Source: Ascochyta rabiei (Eukaryota; Ascomycota; Dothideomycetes; Pleosporales; Didymellaceae). Taken from it: 64,000 nt of DNA. Where the stretch lies: positions 3,223,001-3,287,000 of the forward strand of contig NC_082405.1 in assembly GCF_004011695.2 (NCBI RefSeq), in the 5' to 3' direction. This document shows positions 20,930 to 32,882 of this stretch, piece by piece (the first letter of the stretch is position 1; each line of letters opens with the position of its first letter). Under the pieces are notes generated by a model. The model was not told the DNA's origin, did not search any database, and saw only the letters and a list, made by a program, of their open reading frames with translations. The position numbers and the translations under genes were made by a program.

Positions 20930-23034
20930 GAAAGCAAAGATTCTTATGGGGTACAGTTAACAAACTGACCTTTGTAGATCGCGTTCAGCCAGACCAAGGC
21001 CCTACTGTCTGCAGACTTCATGCGGTACTTATAGCCCATCACCGACAGTGGTACGCGCCGGGAATCGAGCGTGTTCTCTGAGCACGGGTCTCCTTAACAG
21101 CGTGCAGTGCGGGTGAGAGCCGAAAAGAGTAATAGATTTGCTGATATCTGGCCACAACAGCTATTCCCTTAAAGCGTTAGGTCCGATTGCAGAAGGAACG
21201 ATTGGTCGAGTCATGTCACCCCACGTTCACAAGGCTTCCAACATCATGAACCACATCCGTTGCTCCCGCCTGGCCCGCGCGTTCAACGGCAGGTTTTAAG
21301 TGTATAGAATTCATCTTTGGGTTTAGCCCACTCGGTTATCTCTGATTTGCAGGCCACGCAGCACGCTAGGCACAAGGGGTGTGCCTAACAGAGTAGAAAC
21401 ACGATTTGCCACAACCGGGGTTTTCCTCTTGTAAAAGATCACTAGATGCTCAGTGCAAGCAGCTCGTATTTCTACTGCGTTTAGGCACTCCCCTTGTAGA
21501 TGTGGCTCTGCAACCCCGGGACTGCATCATCCATTAGTGTGGCTTGCTGTAGCTGTCAGCAAGTGCATGGAGGTGGCGACAGCATTTCAGACTTCGCTTC
21601 GTGGTGGCAGAATGCAGAATATCTTCAACCTTGAAGCGTTATAGCAGCACCACAACACTGTAACAGTTTGACGATGACGAGAGGTAATTAAGATCAGCTG
21701 GCATGACGCTCACTCATAGTTTAGCGTCGCTCAGGCTATGCAATTTCGCAAAATGCTGTTGCATAGGCATCGTATATCCGCGCGACAATGCGACTAAGGC
21801 TGCAGTCAGAAATTGAAAGTATCAGCACGTAACATGAGCGTTGACTTCGAGAACGGATCTGCGACGAATATGGCAATTGCTCGAATTTAGCCTTGCCTTA
21901 ACCCCTGACGTTAGGCTAGCCTTCTGTACGGATTCAGAAGCACCGTCTTACCACCGCGGCTGGACCCGCGTATAGGGTGCCTGAATATTGTGCACTGTTA
22001 GTGAGCTACGCAAAATTACATTCCCGAGCTTAGAGACATAAGTTAGTTCACAAAATTAGCATCCCCACACATGAAATGTCTTGCTTTACAGTACTGCATT
22101 GGAAAAATCTAAGACAGCTGCGTTTAGACATTCATTGCATAGCGAAACAATCTGAAATCATTCTTAAGCTGATGACGCAGTCTAGCAAACGTGAAAAGGC
22201 GTTGTGCGTGTGCATGCAACGCTAGAACCAAGAACATTGCTATGTCATTAGTGGTTCTTTGTGTGACATGGTGCGTTAGCCGACCAATAGCTTTGCATTA
22301 GTTAGAACCGCGGTGCCTCTCTTTCACGCCTCGTCTAGGGTCTGAGTTTAGTAGTCTGGACAGATCTTTAGGAATTCACAAAGCTCCTGAAACCCTAGTA
22401 TAATATCACCCACGGTGTTCTTGAAACGTAAAAGCCAATGCGTCCTTCTCAGATCTTAGGCCAGCAGATTCTAATTCCCTACTGCAGGTGTTCTCGTATG
22501 GCTCGGGTAGTATAAGGTACTGATCTTAATTGGTCACTTGGGAACAGTATGGTAGCAGGCATAAGTAGTGTAGGTGAGTCCAGCAGTAGCTTAAGCAAGA
22601 ACTACCCACATATCCTTTTGCAGCAATGCGCAGGGCAAAAAAGGATTTTCAGGCAGCTGATTTAAGCGCTTTAACTGGTGTAAGATAGGTAAAAGAAGGC
22701 TTGATGTTTAGGCTAAATTCTGTGTTGACTGAATTTACCTACACTGGGACCCATGCATAGCCGAGGGAAATTTGACGAACTCTGCATGGGAAAATCGCAT
22801 GTGGTTCATGCTGCTGACTATGTCAGCAAGTTTGTTGGACACCCACCAAATATTTATAAGATGGCCTTACAGTAGCATGCGATCCCTGCACACGGTCCCT
22901 GCGTGTAATCCTTGCACGCGCAGCCAACTGCCTACTTGAAGCAATGCGCTTTGGCCAATAATATACCGCAGGGACCAAGCAGTAGGCAGCGAAAGACAAA
23001 GTATTCGCCGCCTACATTTCATGCAAGATCCTAG
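20930..23034. other. Gene-poor stretch
   Basis: About 2.1 kb without an ORF longer than 80 codons and no recognisable relic. Base composition is intermediate. Confidence 0.4.
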
Positions 23035-23874
23035 AATGAGATCGTGGCAGATCCTAACCAGCAGACACTTCTCTTCAGTCTCCCAAAGGACTTGCTCCAG
23101 CAGATCGCCAGCGACGTTCCATTGGCATCAGTAATGTATTTTACGCTCTCTTGCAAGGAAGCAGCAGAGATTATTGGCACGCGATCATGAGTGCGATACA
23201 AGAAGGAAAAGCAATGGTCTATGGACAGCAGGAGTCTCTGTAAATTGTTTGCTCGAGATTGGATTAACGTTCTGAAGTATTGCCCCTACTGCAAAGTCTT
23301 CCATCCATTGCTCCAACCAGCCAGAAGCCACCGCGAAACGAGATTGACGAAGTGTTGCTTCGGGCAAGACGCCATGATTGACTACCCTCCCCAGGATGAC
23401 TGGCACGGCTACAACCCAGTCTTTGTGCATATCACCGATGCGTTGAAGACCCCCGAAGAATATGGCTCCGAACATAGTCATGGGCCTCTCATCGACACGT
23501 TATCTGGTGATTTTACAATTACAAAGAAAGACCTCGTCTGGAGAATCGAATCGAATGGACGGCACATTGATGGCAATTTGATCGTCAAGCTTGTCCACAC
23601 TCTTCAGAGTAAGGACAAGGAGAGCTTCTGCGTGTCGGATCTCCTGACCCTTCCAATCCGTCTTTGCCCTCATCAGTCCACCACATTCGACTTACCGGAA
23701 AGATCCCGATATATCAAAGGCATCGAGCTGAACGGATCGTTGCTGATCCATGCCATCAAGTATGCTTTCCCTGTAGCGGCGCAAACAAGTGTCAATATGA
23801 ACTCGCTCAAGCAACCGTCACCGTCCGAACAGGAGCAAATATCCAGGGCGCAATCGGGGGAGACCGTCTACTAA
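23035..23874 (+). pseudogene. F-box protein relic with in-frame stop and no start codon
   Basis: One frame reads an F-box (LFSLPKDLLQQIASDVPLAS, then TLSCKEAAEIIG), then TGA at 23188-23190, and continues in the same frame for 228 codons: RYKKEKQWSMDSRSLCKLFA, then LKYCPYCKVFHPL, the CPYC-type motif of fungal F-box proteins. The TGA is one C-to-T change from CGA (Arg). The frame has no ATG before the F-box, only a TAG at 23032. The fold of the C-terminal part is unknown. Called a pseudogene because both the start and continuity are lost; an undetected upstream exon could supply a start but not remove the stop. Confidence 0.6.
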
Positions 23875-25327
23875 CGGTGTCGGTCGTGTCCTACAAAGTA
23901 TCGTGTACAGTATTCGATAGACTCTCTCGCCATCACGAGTTGGCATTGTTTCGGGAAAGATCTGTATCACGCTTCGAAATATTGGAAATGGCTGGTGAGA
24001 AGGGAAGGTAAATTGCTCGGTCCGGACAAGAGGAACGATGAGTGATGGAGCCCGTCAAGGACTGTGCCAGACTTCAGGTGCGAGATTCTGTAGATGAAAC
24101 GTCGGTTGTAACTGAGAAACAAAGATAAGAGACTCTGGAGCATTTATCAAGCGCGATGAGAGGTACCACGTTTTTCGTGCAGCGTGAGTGGCGGTTTCAA
24201 GACAACAGTAATTTCAATTGTGGATAGAAAGACGCGACCTGGGATTTGCTACATGTTGCAAAATTCCAAGTCAGTAACTACGCCTTGCCACATCCGCATA
24301 AAAAGCGGACTAAGTTTGTGCCTGTAACGGTCTTGTATTAATGCGTCTGCTAGTTGTTGCTAGATGTGCCATGTGTTCTGCTGGGTGACATATTCGGACG
24401 TAAGACAGACTTTTATTGTGTTGTCGTCGCACTTATGTCAAGATTATCCAGCAGCGGCAGCAATGACGAGGAAGAATGGTAGAAGAACATCTCTGCTCGC
24501 AGAAGAACACTTTTATCAATGTTGAGATGCTTTGTGTCGGTAAAGTGGGTTGCAATAGCGTATCTTCGCCGCTAGAGGCAGGTTTTTGTGTTGAGTTGTT
24601 ACTGTATCTTTAATCTCCGTTGTCTCGGCAGGATGCAACAAAAGTGCAGTTGAGATTCTTACTTTGATTGTCATTCCAGGCAAACTCTGCTAGTTATATG
24701 ATATCAATAAATTTAGAAGATGTACCTTAGGGAATATGGAACTTGACAGTAAAAAAGCGTCTCTTCTGCAAAGAGTACTAAACCCCATAAACTGAGACCT
24801 GCTCCGAATAATACTGACTTTGTTTATGTTGTGTACGCAATGAACACCACTATACAGTCAAGTCTTCAGACGGATCTATTAGCCCAATGCTGAATTACCC
24901 ACATTCAATACTGTACTTCCTCTATAGGAAAAATTCCCCTTTGCTGACTCCTCCTATGCCTTCCGTGAAGTTCGTGCGAGTTCTCTGATCCAGATATAAT
25001 CTTGTGCAGGCGCTCTTGCGCCAATGCACATCCCATTATATGGACTTTTGTATGCAGCGAAATTTTCAGGCTCCACACGTTAGTGCGTGGTGGTGGAAGT
25101 GGAAGTGGAGGTAGTGAAGGTTGAATTTTGCCGGTCAGCCATCTGGACCACCAACCACGATCCGCGACCTTTTGTGAACCGCGCGCCCCACTATGCACGC
25201 CTCACCCACACCCACACCCACACCCCACGTCCCCTGCAGCGAGGGTGATAGTAGAGAGAGATGGGTGTCTTTGCTCACGCCTAGCCACCTCTTGACAAAA
25301 CTCCCAGTAGGATAGGTAGGACAGTAG
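23875..25327. other. Gene-poor stretch
   Basis: Nothing supported. Contains a short CACCCACA repeat near 25200-25225. Two short minus-strand ORFs at its right end could be remains of the next gene but show no motif. Confidence 0.4.
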
Positions 25328-25822
25328 TTACTCACTAGTAAGATCTGGCCGATCAAGGCTGGGGTCGAAGCAAGGGACTAGAAACGAGAAGGTGGATAGC
25401 GGTGAGGACAACATCGATCCTGTTCTAAGCCAGTCTAAGCTACCGAGGCCAGTCACACTTTTCCCAGCGTCGAAGGACGTGGACCGACTGCTCTTGTCGC
25501 GTTGCTTGCTTTTTCTTCTCTCTCGCGGAGACCTGGACTGCGATTTCTCCCCATGGTCTCTTTGTTGCTGCAGCTGCTGTTGTTGCGAGTAATTTTTCAT
25601 AACATGACTTCGCACAGTCCTTAGTCTTTGCTTGCTCGCTTCAGAGCTCTGATCACTGGTTGCAACGAGGAACAGATACTGGGCCGTTGGTGACGTTGCC
25701 GATGACGGTTGATGTTGTACTTGAGTTTTCGCCGGTTTCTGGTGGGGCGATGAACCTGCTTCGCTCGTGACAACACATGTAGAGCATGCGGAATCCCCAC
25801 GTATTCCGAATTGGCCAGCCAT
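25328..25822 (-). CDS. Fragment resembling the N-terminus of a fungal regulator-like protein
   Basis: 164 codons from an ATG at 25822. The segment YLFLVATSDQSSEA followed by RTVRSHVMKNYSQQQ resembles the N-terminal (R)SHVM(R/K)xY motif of a large group of filamentous-fungal nuclear proteins related to fungal-specific transcription factors. A Gln run, a Lys/Arg/Ser-rich stretch and a short hydrophobic end follow; the family's long C-terminal domain is absent. The ORF ends next to a GTGAGT, so a further exon could exist, but I found no matching continuation. Probably truncated; family placement is tentative. Confidence 0.35.
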   Translation of the reverse strand: MAGQFGIRGDSACSTCVVTSEAGSSPHQKPAKTQVQHQPSSATSPTAQYLFLVATSDQSSEASKQRLRTVRSHVMKNYSQQQQLQQQRDHGEKSQSRSPRERRKSKQRDKSSRSTSFDAGKSVTGLGSLDWLRTGSMLSSPLSTFSFLVPCFDPSLDRPDLTSE

Positions 25823-26600
25823 AAGGTGCGGAAATGAAGAGCTGATTGGACAATGAAGCGGGTGTGATGACCAGAAACCTTAATTGCTATGCACGTAGTG
25901 CTAGAGAAAAATAGTTCTGATCAGACGTTGCCAGAAACTAGCATCAACAGGCAATTCTTTGTTACCACAGAATAAGTTAGCCCTGGACACTGGTAGTAAA
26001 GACCGACCGAGAGAATAAACAACATACATATCGAAGTGCTTCAACTGCCTGGAATTGCAACCACCGTGGGACTGTCCGGTTTTAGCACGTAGAATATCAA
26101 GGCAACCTGCGATTGCATCACTTCGCATGACCGAGAAGCTTGTGTGAGCAAGGTGCTCCTATGGTGTAGTCTGGACGACATGCCGTTAGATGGCATACTA
26201 GCAGAGACTTGATCGTGATTTCGATCCCCCACGTTATTACCGCCCGCTGCTACAGGTGGTTCACGGCTGATCGATGCCAAGTACTCGATCGCAATTCAAC
26301 TGTTACGATGCAGTGTTGCTTTGGGCACGAGGTAAATGGGTCCTAGCCTTCCAGATTCAACTTTTACCGATCGGCCTACCTCATTCCACTGTAATCAACA
26401 AGGCACAGATCACCGCTGGGTGTCTTTCACTTCAACCCGTCTGAATCCCGTGTCTATGAGATGCCAGAATTGCTTCTGTCAAGCAGTCGTGAAATTTGTT
26501 GGAGGGAGGTTGTACGGGTAGCTATCACCCAATCGAGACTAGGCTTCTGAGCTAAATAGCGCGTACTCTGCTCCGTTGTCTGTGATCGATTCATCTTATA
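25823..26600. other. Intergenic, left flank of the Helitron
   Basis: Nothing supported. Confidence 0.4.
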
Positions 26601-26853
26601 TATAAACAGGTTAAAGTGATCTCCCCAACAAAGCCCATGTAAGCCCTGAAATAAGTGCCAGATAGCTGATAAAACTCGCCGCTACCTGCCTATCTGCTTG
26701 AGACAAATTAATCAGCCCTGTAGCGGGCGCACCAGACGTGTAAAGTTGTCGTTTTCTGGCCGTGCACCCTCTAGCGTCAACTCTCAGCTATACTGACGTC
26801 CTACACCGCCCGTAGCGGCCCTATATTGTTCCGGTAATCTGCTCCTGTAAACT

Positions 26854-26873
26854 CCTGTAAAAGGCTTTACAGG
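26854..26873. repeat. Perfect 8 bp inverted repeat in the Helitron 5' region
   Basis: CCTGTAAA, loop AGGC, TTTACAGG. Neighbouring CCTGTAAA and CTACAGG words extend the cluster to about 26895. Possibly a transposase-binding or terminal-region motif; inferred. Confidence 0.7.
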
Positions 26874-26924
26874 TCCTGTACAGGCTCGCTACAGGTTCGT
26901 ATGGCCCGTCCACGGCGTGTTCTA

Positions 26925-26939
26925 GCCCCCCCCCCCCCC
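26925..26939. repeat. Poly-C run
   Basis: About 14 consecutive C bases in the Helitron 5' non-coding region; length may be uncertain in an assembly. Confidence 0.8.
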
Positions 26940-27118
26940 TCCAGTCTTTTCCCTAGCCGTCAGCCAGCCATCATCCCAAGTATTTTGCAGCAGCTGTAGG
27001 ACCTATCTCCCATCTGCTAACTTCCGCCGCAACCGGATAGGGGGCGTCTACCAGCCATGTAGCAACTGCAGTGCCGTAACTACTACCTCCCCCTCTCTCT
27101 GATTACGCTTACAGTCAG

Positions 27119-30100
27119 TAGACGTCCCGTGCAGGCCGCCGGCGACGCCGTCTCTCTACACCTCCACGTCCATCAAGCCCCCAGAGGGACCGCCTAACTG
27201 CCTCCCAGCCAGCGCCCAGTGCTAGCGCCCCTGAACAGGCCTCACGCCGTGAGGGCAGTGCCAGTAATACTCCTAATAACCCGGCTGCTGCTGCTCCAGC
27301 TGCTGCCCCTAGCTCCCAGTATAGTGATAAACCGTTTAACGACCTGCCCGAGACAGTCCTTGTAGGGCTCCAACAGGACACCACCCCGCTCCTGCGACGT
27401 CGTCCTGATGGTGTATACTACGATATTGGCAGCATGCAGGTGCCCTGTTCAGCCTGCGGCGCCTTACACTGGATAGATAAGCGGAAGAGCACTACCTCTG
27501 TAACAGACCCGCGATTTACTCTCTGCTGCCTGGACGGCAAGGTCGACCTGCCAGCCCTCACACCGCTGCCGTCGTACCTGTATCAGCTACTCAACACGAA
27601 TACTCTAGCAGCGCGGCACTTCCGTAAGGAGCTACGGGCCTACAACGCTGCCTTTGCGTTTACCTCGGTAGACTGTACACCTACCAGCCGTGGGGCGCAG
27701 GGCCCTGGCGTGCAGGTGTTTCAGATCCACGGGGCCCTATACCACCGCAGCGGCCCTGTAGAGGTTCTCAAGGGAAGCCTGCCGCAGTACGCTCAGCTAT
27801 ACTTTTACGACCCACAGTACGCTGCCAACGCCCGCCACCAGCGGAACAGCCACTTACAGCTCCAGATTCTCCAAGATCTAACGGCAATGCTATATGAGAT
27901 CAATAACCCATATATATCTATATACCGCACGGCCCAGGATCAGCTCAACAGTAGCGCTGCAGACGCCCGCGTTATACTAACCAGCAGGCTTACACTAGCC
28001 CTAGAGACTAGGCAGGACCGCCGCAGGGAGAACGTACCTACTAGCGATGAGCTAGGCCTAGTGATACCTGACGCAGCAGGTGCAGAGACGTCCCGTCCCA
28101 TCGTCCTAGCGGCCCGTAACTCCAGCGCCCTGTTTACTATCAGCGCCGCCCACCTATCTTACATGCCGCTACACTACGTACTGATGTTTCCCCACAGGGA
28201 TTCTGGGTGGCGGCCGGGGCTAACGCTCCGTAACCAGGACGGATCCCGTCTGCAGACGTCGCTGACCCAGCAAACCTACTATCGATACTATCTACACCCC
28301 CGCCCTGGGCAGACTACAAATCCGTTCCGCTTCTACAGGCTGTTTCAGCAGTACGTTGTGGATATCTGGGCTATCTGCGACCAGGCCCGGCTGGCCTGGA
28401 TCCGAGCAAACCAGGCACAGCTGCGGGCAGACCTGTATAGCGGTGTTGCTGATGCCGTTATGGGCAACAACGACGCCCAGGCAGGCCCTGTTGGACGCCG
28501 CGTTGTCCTGCCGTCGTCCTATCTAGGCAGCTCACGATTTGTCAGCCAGTGCTATCAGGACTCTATGGCTATCGTCCGTCGATATGGCCGCCCTACCCTG
28601 TTTATCACTTTTACAGCTAGCCCATACTGGCCAGAGGTTGCCTGTGAGCTCCGCCCTGGGGAGACAGGCCTGAATCGGCCTGATCTAATCTGCCGGGCCT
28701 TCCATCTGAAGGTGCAGAAGCTAGTAGCCGATGTGAAGAGCAACCTGTTTGGCACCCATCTGGGCCACGTGTACACGATTGAGTACCAGAAACGGGGCCT
28801 GCCCCATATACACCTGCTGCTGTTCCTGACCCCACACGACCGCGAGGCGTTCACGGATCCTGTAACAATTGATAGCACTATCCGGGCTGAGATCCCTTCC
28901 CCTGTGCATGACCCAGACGGCCTGCTTACAGAGGTTGTACGGACCTTCATGCTTCACGGGCCATGTGGGGAGCACAATCTGCAGGCCCCGTGTATGGTGC
29001 CTCAGCGCGACAGCGCCCCGCCGCGGTGCTCTAAGAACTTTCCTAAGCGTTACTGCCCATCTACAGTGGTCCATGAGGACGGGTACCCTGAGTATCAGCG
29101 CTGGGATAATGGCTGCACGCTTGCTGTATGGTGTAAGGGCCGTATTGTACACCTTAATAACAGCTGGGTTGTCCCGTATAACCCTGGTCTGCTCTGTAAG
29201 TACTGGGCCCATATCAATGTAGAGGTTTGCGGCACTATCCACGCTATCAAATACGTCCACAAGTACATCTACAAGGGCACTGACAGGGCAGTACTAAACG
29301 TCTCAGAAGCAGATGAGGTTAAGCAGCATCTAAACGGGCGATATATCAGTCCATCTGAGGCTGTTTGGCGGCTGTTTGAGTACCCAGTACACATGGAGCG
29401 GCCCACTGTAGTGCCCCTAGCGGTCCACCTACTGAATGAGCAGATAGTTACGTTCCCTGCTAACGCTACCACTGCAGAGTTATTAGCCCGCCTGGAGCGA
29501 TCTGTAACTACGCTTACGGCGTTCTTCCAGCGCAACGCTGACCATGAGTATGGCCGTGAGGTCCTATATCAGGACTATCCATCCCAGTTTGTTTGGCACC
29601 TCCCGTCACGGACCTGGCACGTGCGTCAGCGCGGCACTGCGATTGGCCGCATGTACTTTTGCAGCCCGCTACAGGGTGAACGGTTCTATCTACGGCTTCT
29701 CTTGACTACCGTACGGGGTCCACAGTCCTACGCGGACCTGCGTACCTTTAGCGGCACAGAGTATCCTACTTTCTAGGCCGCCGCAGCTGCCCGCGGGTTA
29801 CTGCTACACGATGGAGACTGGGTAGCCTGCTTCCAGGACGCCGTTACGTTTGCCACAGGCCAGGCGTTACGGTACTTCTTCGTTGCTGCTCTCTTAAATG
29901 GGCCTGTTACAGATCCAGCTGCTATCTGGGCAGCCTTCCAGGCGGATTTGTGTGACGACTTACCTGAGGCTGCTGCTGCCCTGCTAGTATCCGCAGATCC
30001 AGACGCGTACCTTGACTACGGCCTGTATCTGATAGAAGGGCTGCTGGCAGAGTCTGGCAAACGTCTTACGGATTTCTCACTCCCTGCGTGCCAGTTCAAC

Positions 30101-31582
30101 TGGGGAGTACGGCTGCAGAATCAGCTTCTTGCCGCTGAGCTGGCCTACGATACAGACGGGCAGGACACTGCCTTCTGGGACACTGTTACAGGGCTGAATA
30201 TGGACCAGCGCGCCGTATTTGATGCCGTTACTGCCGCTATTGAGGCTGACCACAGCACTGCCCACTTCTTCGTACAGGGCCCAGCAGGCACAGGCAAGAC
30301 GTTCCTCTGGCGCTGTATATGTGCCTACTATCGCTCTACAGGCCGGGTGGTCCTGTGCGTTGCGTCGTCGGGTATAGCTGCTGTCCTGCTGCCCGGCGGC
30401 CGCACTGCCCACTCCCGTTTCCGGATCCCGTTGGATATCCACGACGATTCCATCTGCCCTGTTGCTCCAGGCTCGGAGCTTGGGCGGCTGCTGCAGGCCG
30501 CTACTCTAGTTATCTGGGACGAGGTGCCTATGCAGCACCGTTACTGCTTCGAGGCAGTCCACCGTATGCTGCAGGACGTCCGTAGCTCCCCTGCCCTGTT
30601 TGGCGGCCTCCCTGTAATTGCCAGCGGCGATTTTGCCCAGATCCTACCCGTCGTCCGCCGGGGCCAGCGGCCTGCCATCGTCAACGCCTGCCTGCAGCAG
30701 TCTACGCTCATATGGCCGCACATGACCGTACTGCACCTGCGTCAGAATATGCGGGTGCTATCTGGGGCTGACAACACCTGTTTTGCAGCCTGGTGCCGGG
30801 GACTGGCTACCCGTGAGATGGATGGCCTGATCTCCATCCCAGACTGGATGACCGTCTACTACAGCCTACAGGGCTTCCTGGATCACGTCTATCCGCCGCA
30901 CCTCCTCCAGCAGGCTGCTGCGGACTATCAGGTCCTCAACGGCCGTGCTATACTGGCCGTACGGAACGACGCAGTGGCTGTAATCAACGCCGCAATGCTT
31001 GCTGCCTTCCCTGGTGAGCTAGTAGAGCTGGTTGCAGTGGACTCTGCTGAGGTTGAGGACAATACAACACAGGATCTGCCTCCCGTAGAGCTGCTGCAGT
31101 CCTTTGAGCCCCCGTCACTGCCCCCGTCACGCCTTCTGCTCAAGGTAGGCGTACCAATAATGCTTCTACGGAACCTGTACCCAAGCCAGGGGCTCTGCAA
31201 CGGTACCCGTTTAGCGGTTACACAGATATCCTCCCGCTGTATCCAGGCCCGCATCCTATCTGGCGAGTTTGCAGGCCAGCTCCGCCTGCTGCCACGTATC
31301 AGGCTCACTTCAACTAGTAGAGAGCTCCCGTTTATCGTCAGCCGGGTCCAGTTTCCAGTTCGCCTCTCCTTTGCAATCACTGTAAACAAGTCACAGGGCC
31401 AGTCACTCTCTGTTGTAGGCGTTGATCTGCGTCACGCTGTGTTTACACATGGCCAGCTATACGTAGCTATGTCCCGTGTAACTACACTTGCAGGCCTGTC
31501 AATCCTGCTGCCAGCACCTGATACTAGCGATGAGCCATCCCGTACGGTCCCTAATATCGTATACCCAGAGGTGCTCCTGTAG
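27119..31582 (+). pseudogene. Helitron Rep/PIF1-like helicase, one in-frame amber codon
   Basis: Rolling-circle transposase. From 27119 the frame is open without an ATG (Arg-rich, then Ala/Pro-rich), reaching the ATG at 27434. It then gives 780 codons holding the Helitron_like_N/Rep region: PTLFITFTASPYWPEV, the HUH motif as HIH at residues 458-460 (GLPHIHLLLF), and the tyrosine motif KYVHKYIYKG about 150 residues on. At 29774-29776 the frame hits TAG (TYPTF-stop-AA, where Gln or Lys is usual) and continues in the same frame for 601 codons: the PIF1-like helicase with Walker A GPAGTGKTFL, Walker B VIWDEVPM, and the C-terminal NKSQGQSLSVVGVDL and YVAMSRVT motifs. CAG to TAG is a single C-to-T change. 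A full product would be about 1,490 aa. The first methionine may lie in an upstream exon: a CTTACAG/TCAG acceptor precedes 27119. Confidence 0.88.
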
Positions 31583-31596
31583 CCAGCCACAACCTA

Positions 31597-31682
31597 CTAG
31601 TATATCAGCCCGCCAACGTCGCCGCTACCAGTATATCAGCCCGTCAACGTCACTGCCACAACCTACTAGTATATCGGGCTAA
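31597..31682. repeat. Short tandem repeat after the Helitron helicase
   Basis: Three imperfect copies around CTACTAGTATATCAGCCCG, spaced about 25-45 bp, directly after the helicase stop. The last runs into the palindrome CTATTAATAG. Confidence 0.75.
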
Positions 31683-31975
31683 CGGCTATTAATAGTACGT
31701 CACCGCCTAGTTATTCTGCCGTTACAGGTGCTATTGTGCCCGCAGGTTGACCTTCACCGTGAGCTTACAAACCCCCCGCGTACCAGTATCCAGCACCAAT
31801 CAGGCCACGTACAGTGACCGTACAATCCAGATACAGTATAGCCACAGGCCCTATAACGTCATTTAATGGCTGCCTATTCACTGTTTTGGCCCGACAAACA
31901 GAATATACTATTCACGGTGAGCTACAACACCAAAATATCGCAGGTCTTGGCAGCCGCTAGCTGGCTGCGATATAC
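31683..31975. other. Spacer between helicase and DUF3716-like gene with alternative hairpins
   Basis: Non-coding. At 31935-31973 ATATCGCAG pairs with CTGCGATAT, while the enclosed GCAGCC/GGCTGC pair would form a competing stem. A TTCACCGTGAGCT-like word occurs twice (about 31752 and 31911). Confidence 0.5.
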
Positions 31976-31981
31976 TATATA
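31976..31981 (+). promoter_or_regulatory. TATA-like box of DUF3716-like gene
   Basis: TATATA about 45 bp upstream of the ATG at 32026. Position and motif only. Confidence 0.35.
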
Positions 31982-32025
31982 GGCAGCCGCCCTCCCCCTG
32001 TTTTACTACTCTCTAGGTCATCAAT

Positions 32026-32847
32026 ATGGACTCCTCCGCCCCCGCCGACGACGTCGCCGCCCCGCCAACACCGCCGCCGCCGACGCCGCCGCTGCCCTCG
32101 CCGCCCCCGCCAACACCGCCAACACCGCCCCCGCCAACACCGCCAACACCGCCGCCGCTGACGCCGCCGCTGCTGCTGCTGCTGCCACTGCTGCTGCTGC
32201 CACTGCCGCCGCCGCCCTCGCTGCCGCCCCCGCCCTCCCGCCGCTCCCCCCTGCCCCCGGCCCGCCCACCGCCGCCGCCCTGCTCGCCATGCCGCCCGCC
32301 TCGCGGGCCTGCACAAGGCTGGCTTCTCGGCCAGTCCAGCGCCAGCTGGAGTTCCGCGCGGGCTACGAGCCCAGCAAGTTCAACCTCGCTGGTAAGTAAC
32401 CCCCTGTAAGTGTCCTGTAGAGCCCTGTACTGACAGTAAGCAGTTCGGCAGCAGAACCTCGAATCTGCGCTCGCGCAGGTTGTCGGCCGCGTCGCCCCCA
32501 CCGAATGCGACTCCTGCCAGCGAGCAGCTGGCCCGTATACTACCTGCGTGGTAGTTACAGGCCAGCTGCTCGACTCGTGCGCCAACTGCCACTATGGCAG
32601 TGAGGGCGCCCGCTGCTCCTTCCGCCGTAAGTTTACAGCCTCCACATTCCCCATACAGACCTTATTGACCCTGCTACAGCCACGCCCGCCCCCGTCGTCC
32701 CCGTCCCCGCCATCGCCACCCCCTCCAGGTCCCGCCGCCAGGTCGCTGCCGCTGCCGCTGCCGCTGCTGCTGCCCCTGCCCCTGCCGCTGCCCCTGCCAC
32801 CCCCTCCAAGAAGCGCCGCCGCACCACCGCCACCCCTGCTGCCTCCC

Positions 32848-32882
<35 letters not shown>

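Noticed and set aside
31683..31720. CTATTATTAAT-type palindrome followed by CTAG as a Helitron 3' end
   Set aside because: A CTATTAATAG palindrome lies about 11 nt before a CTAG followed by T, which would fit, but the stem has no loop and little G+C, and it would exclude the linked gene; not strong enough to call.
32013..32585. 190-codon minus-strand Gly/Ser-rich ORF and the Pro-rich plus-strand ORF at 32026-32409
   Set aside because: Both follow from the GCC-rich repeat of exon 1; the Ala-rich frame is the one that splices to the Cys module.
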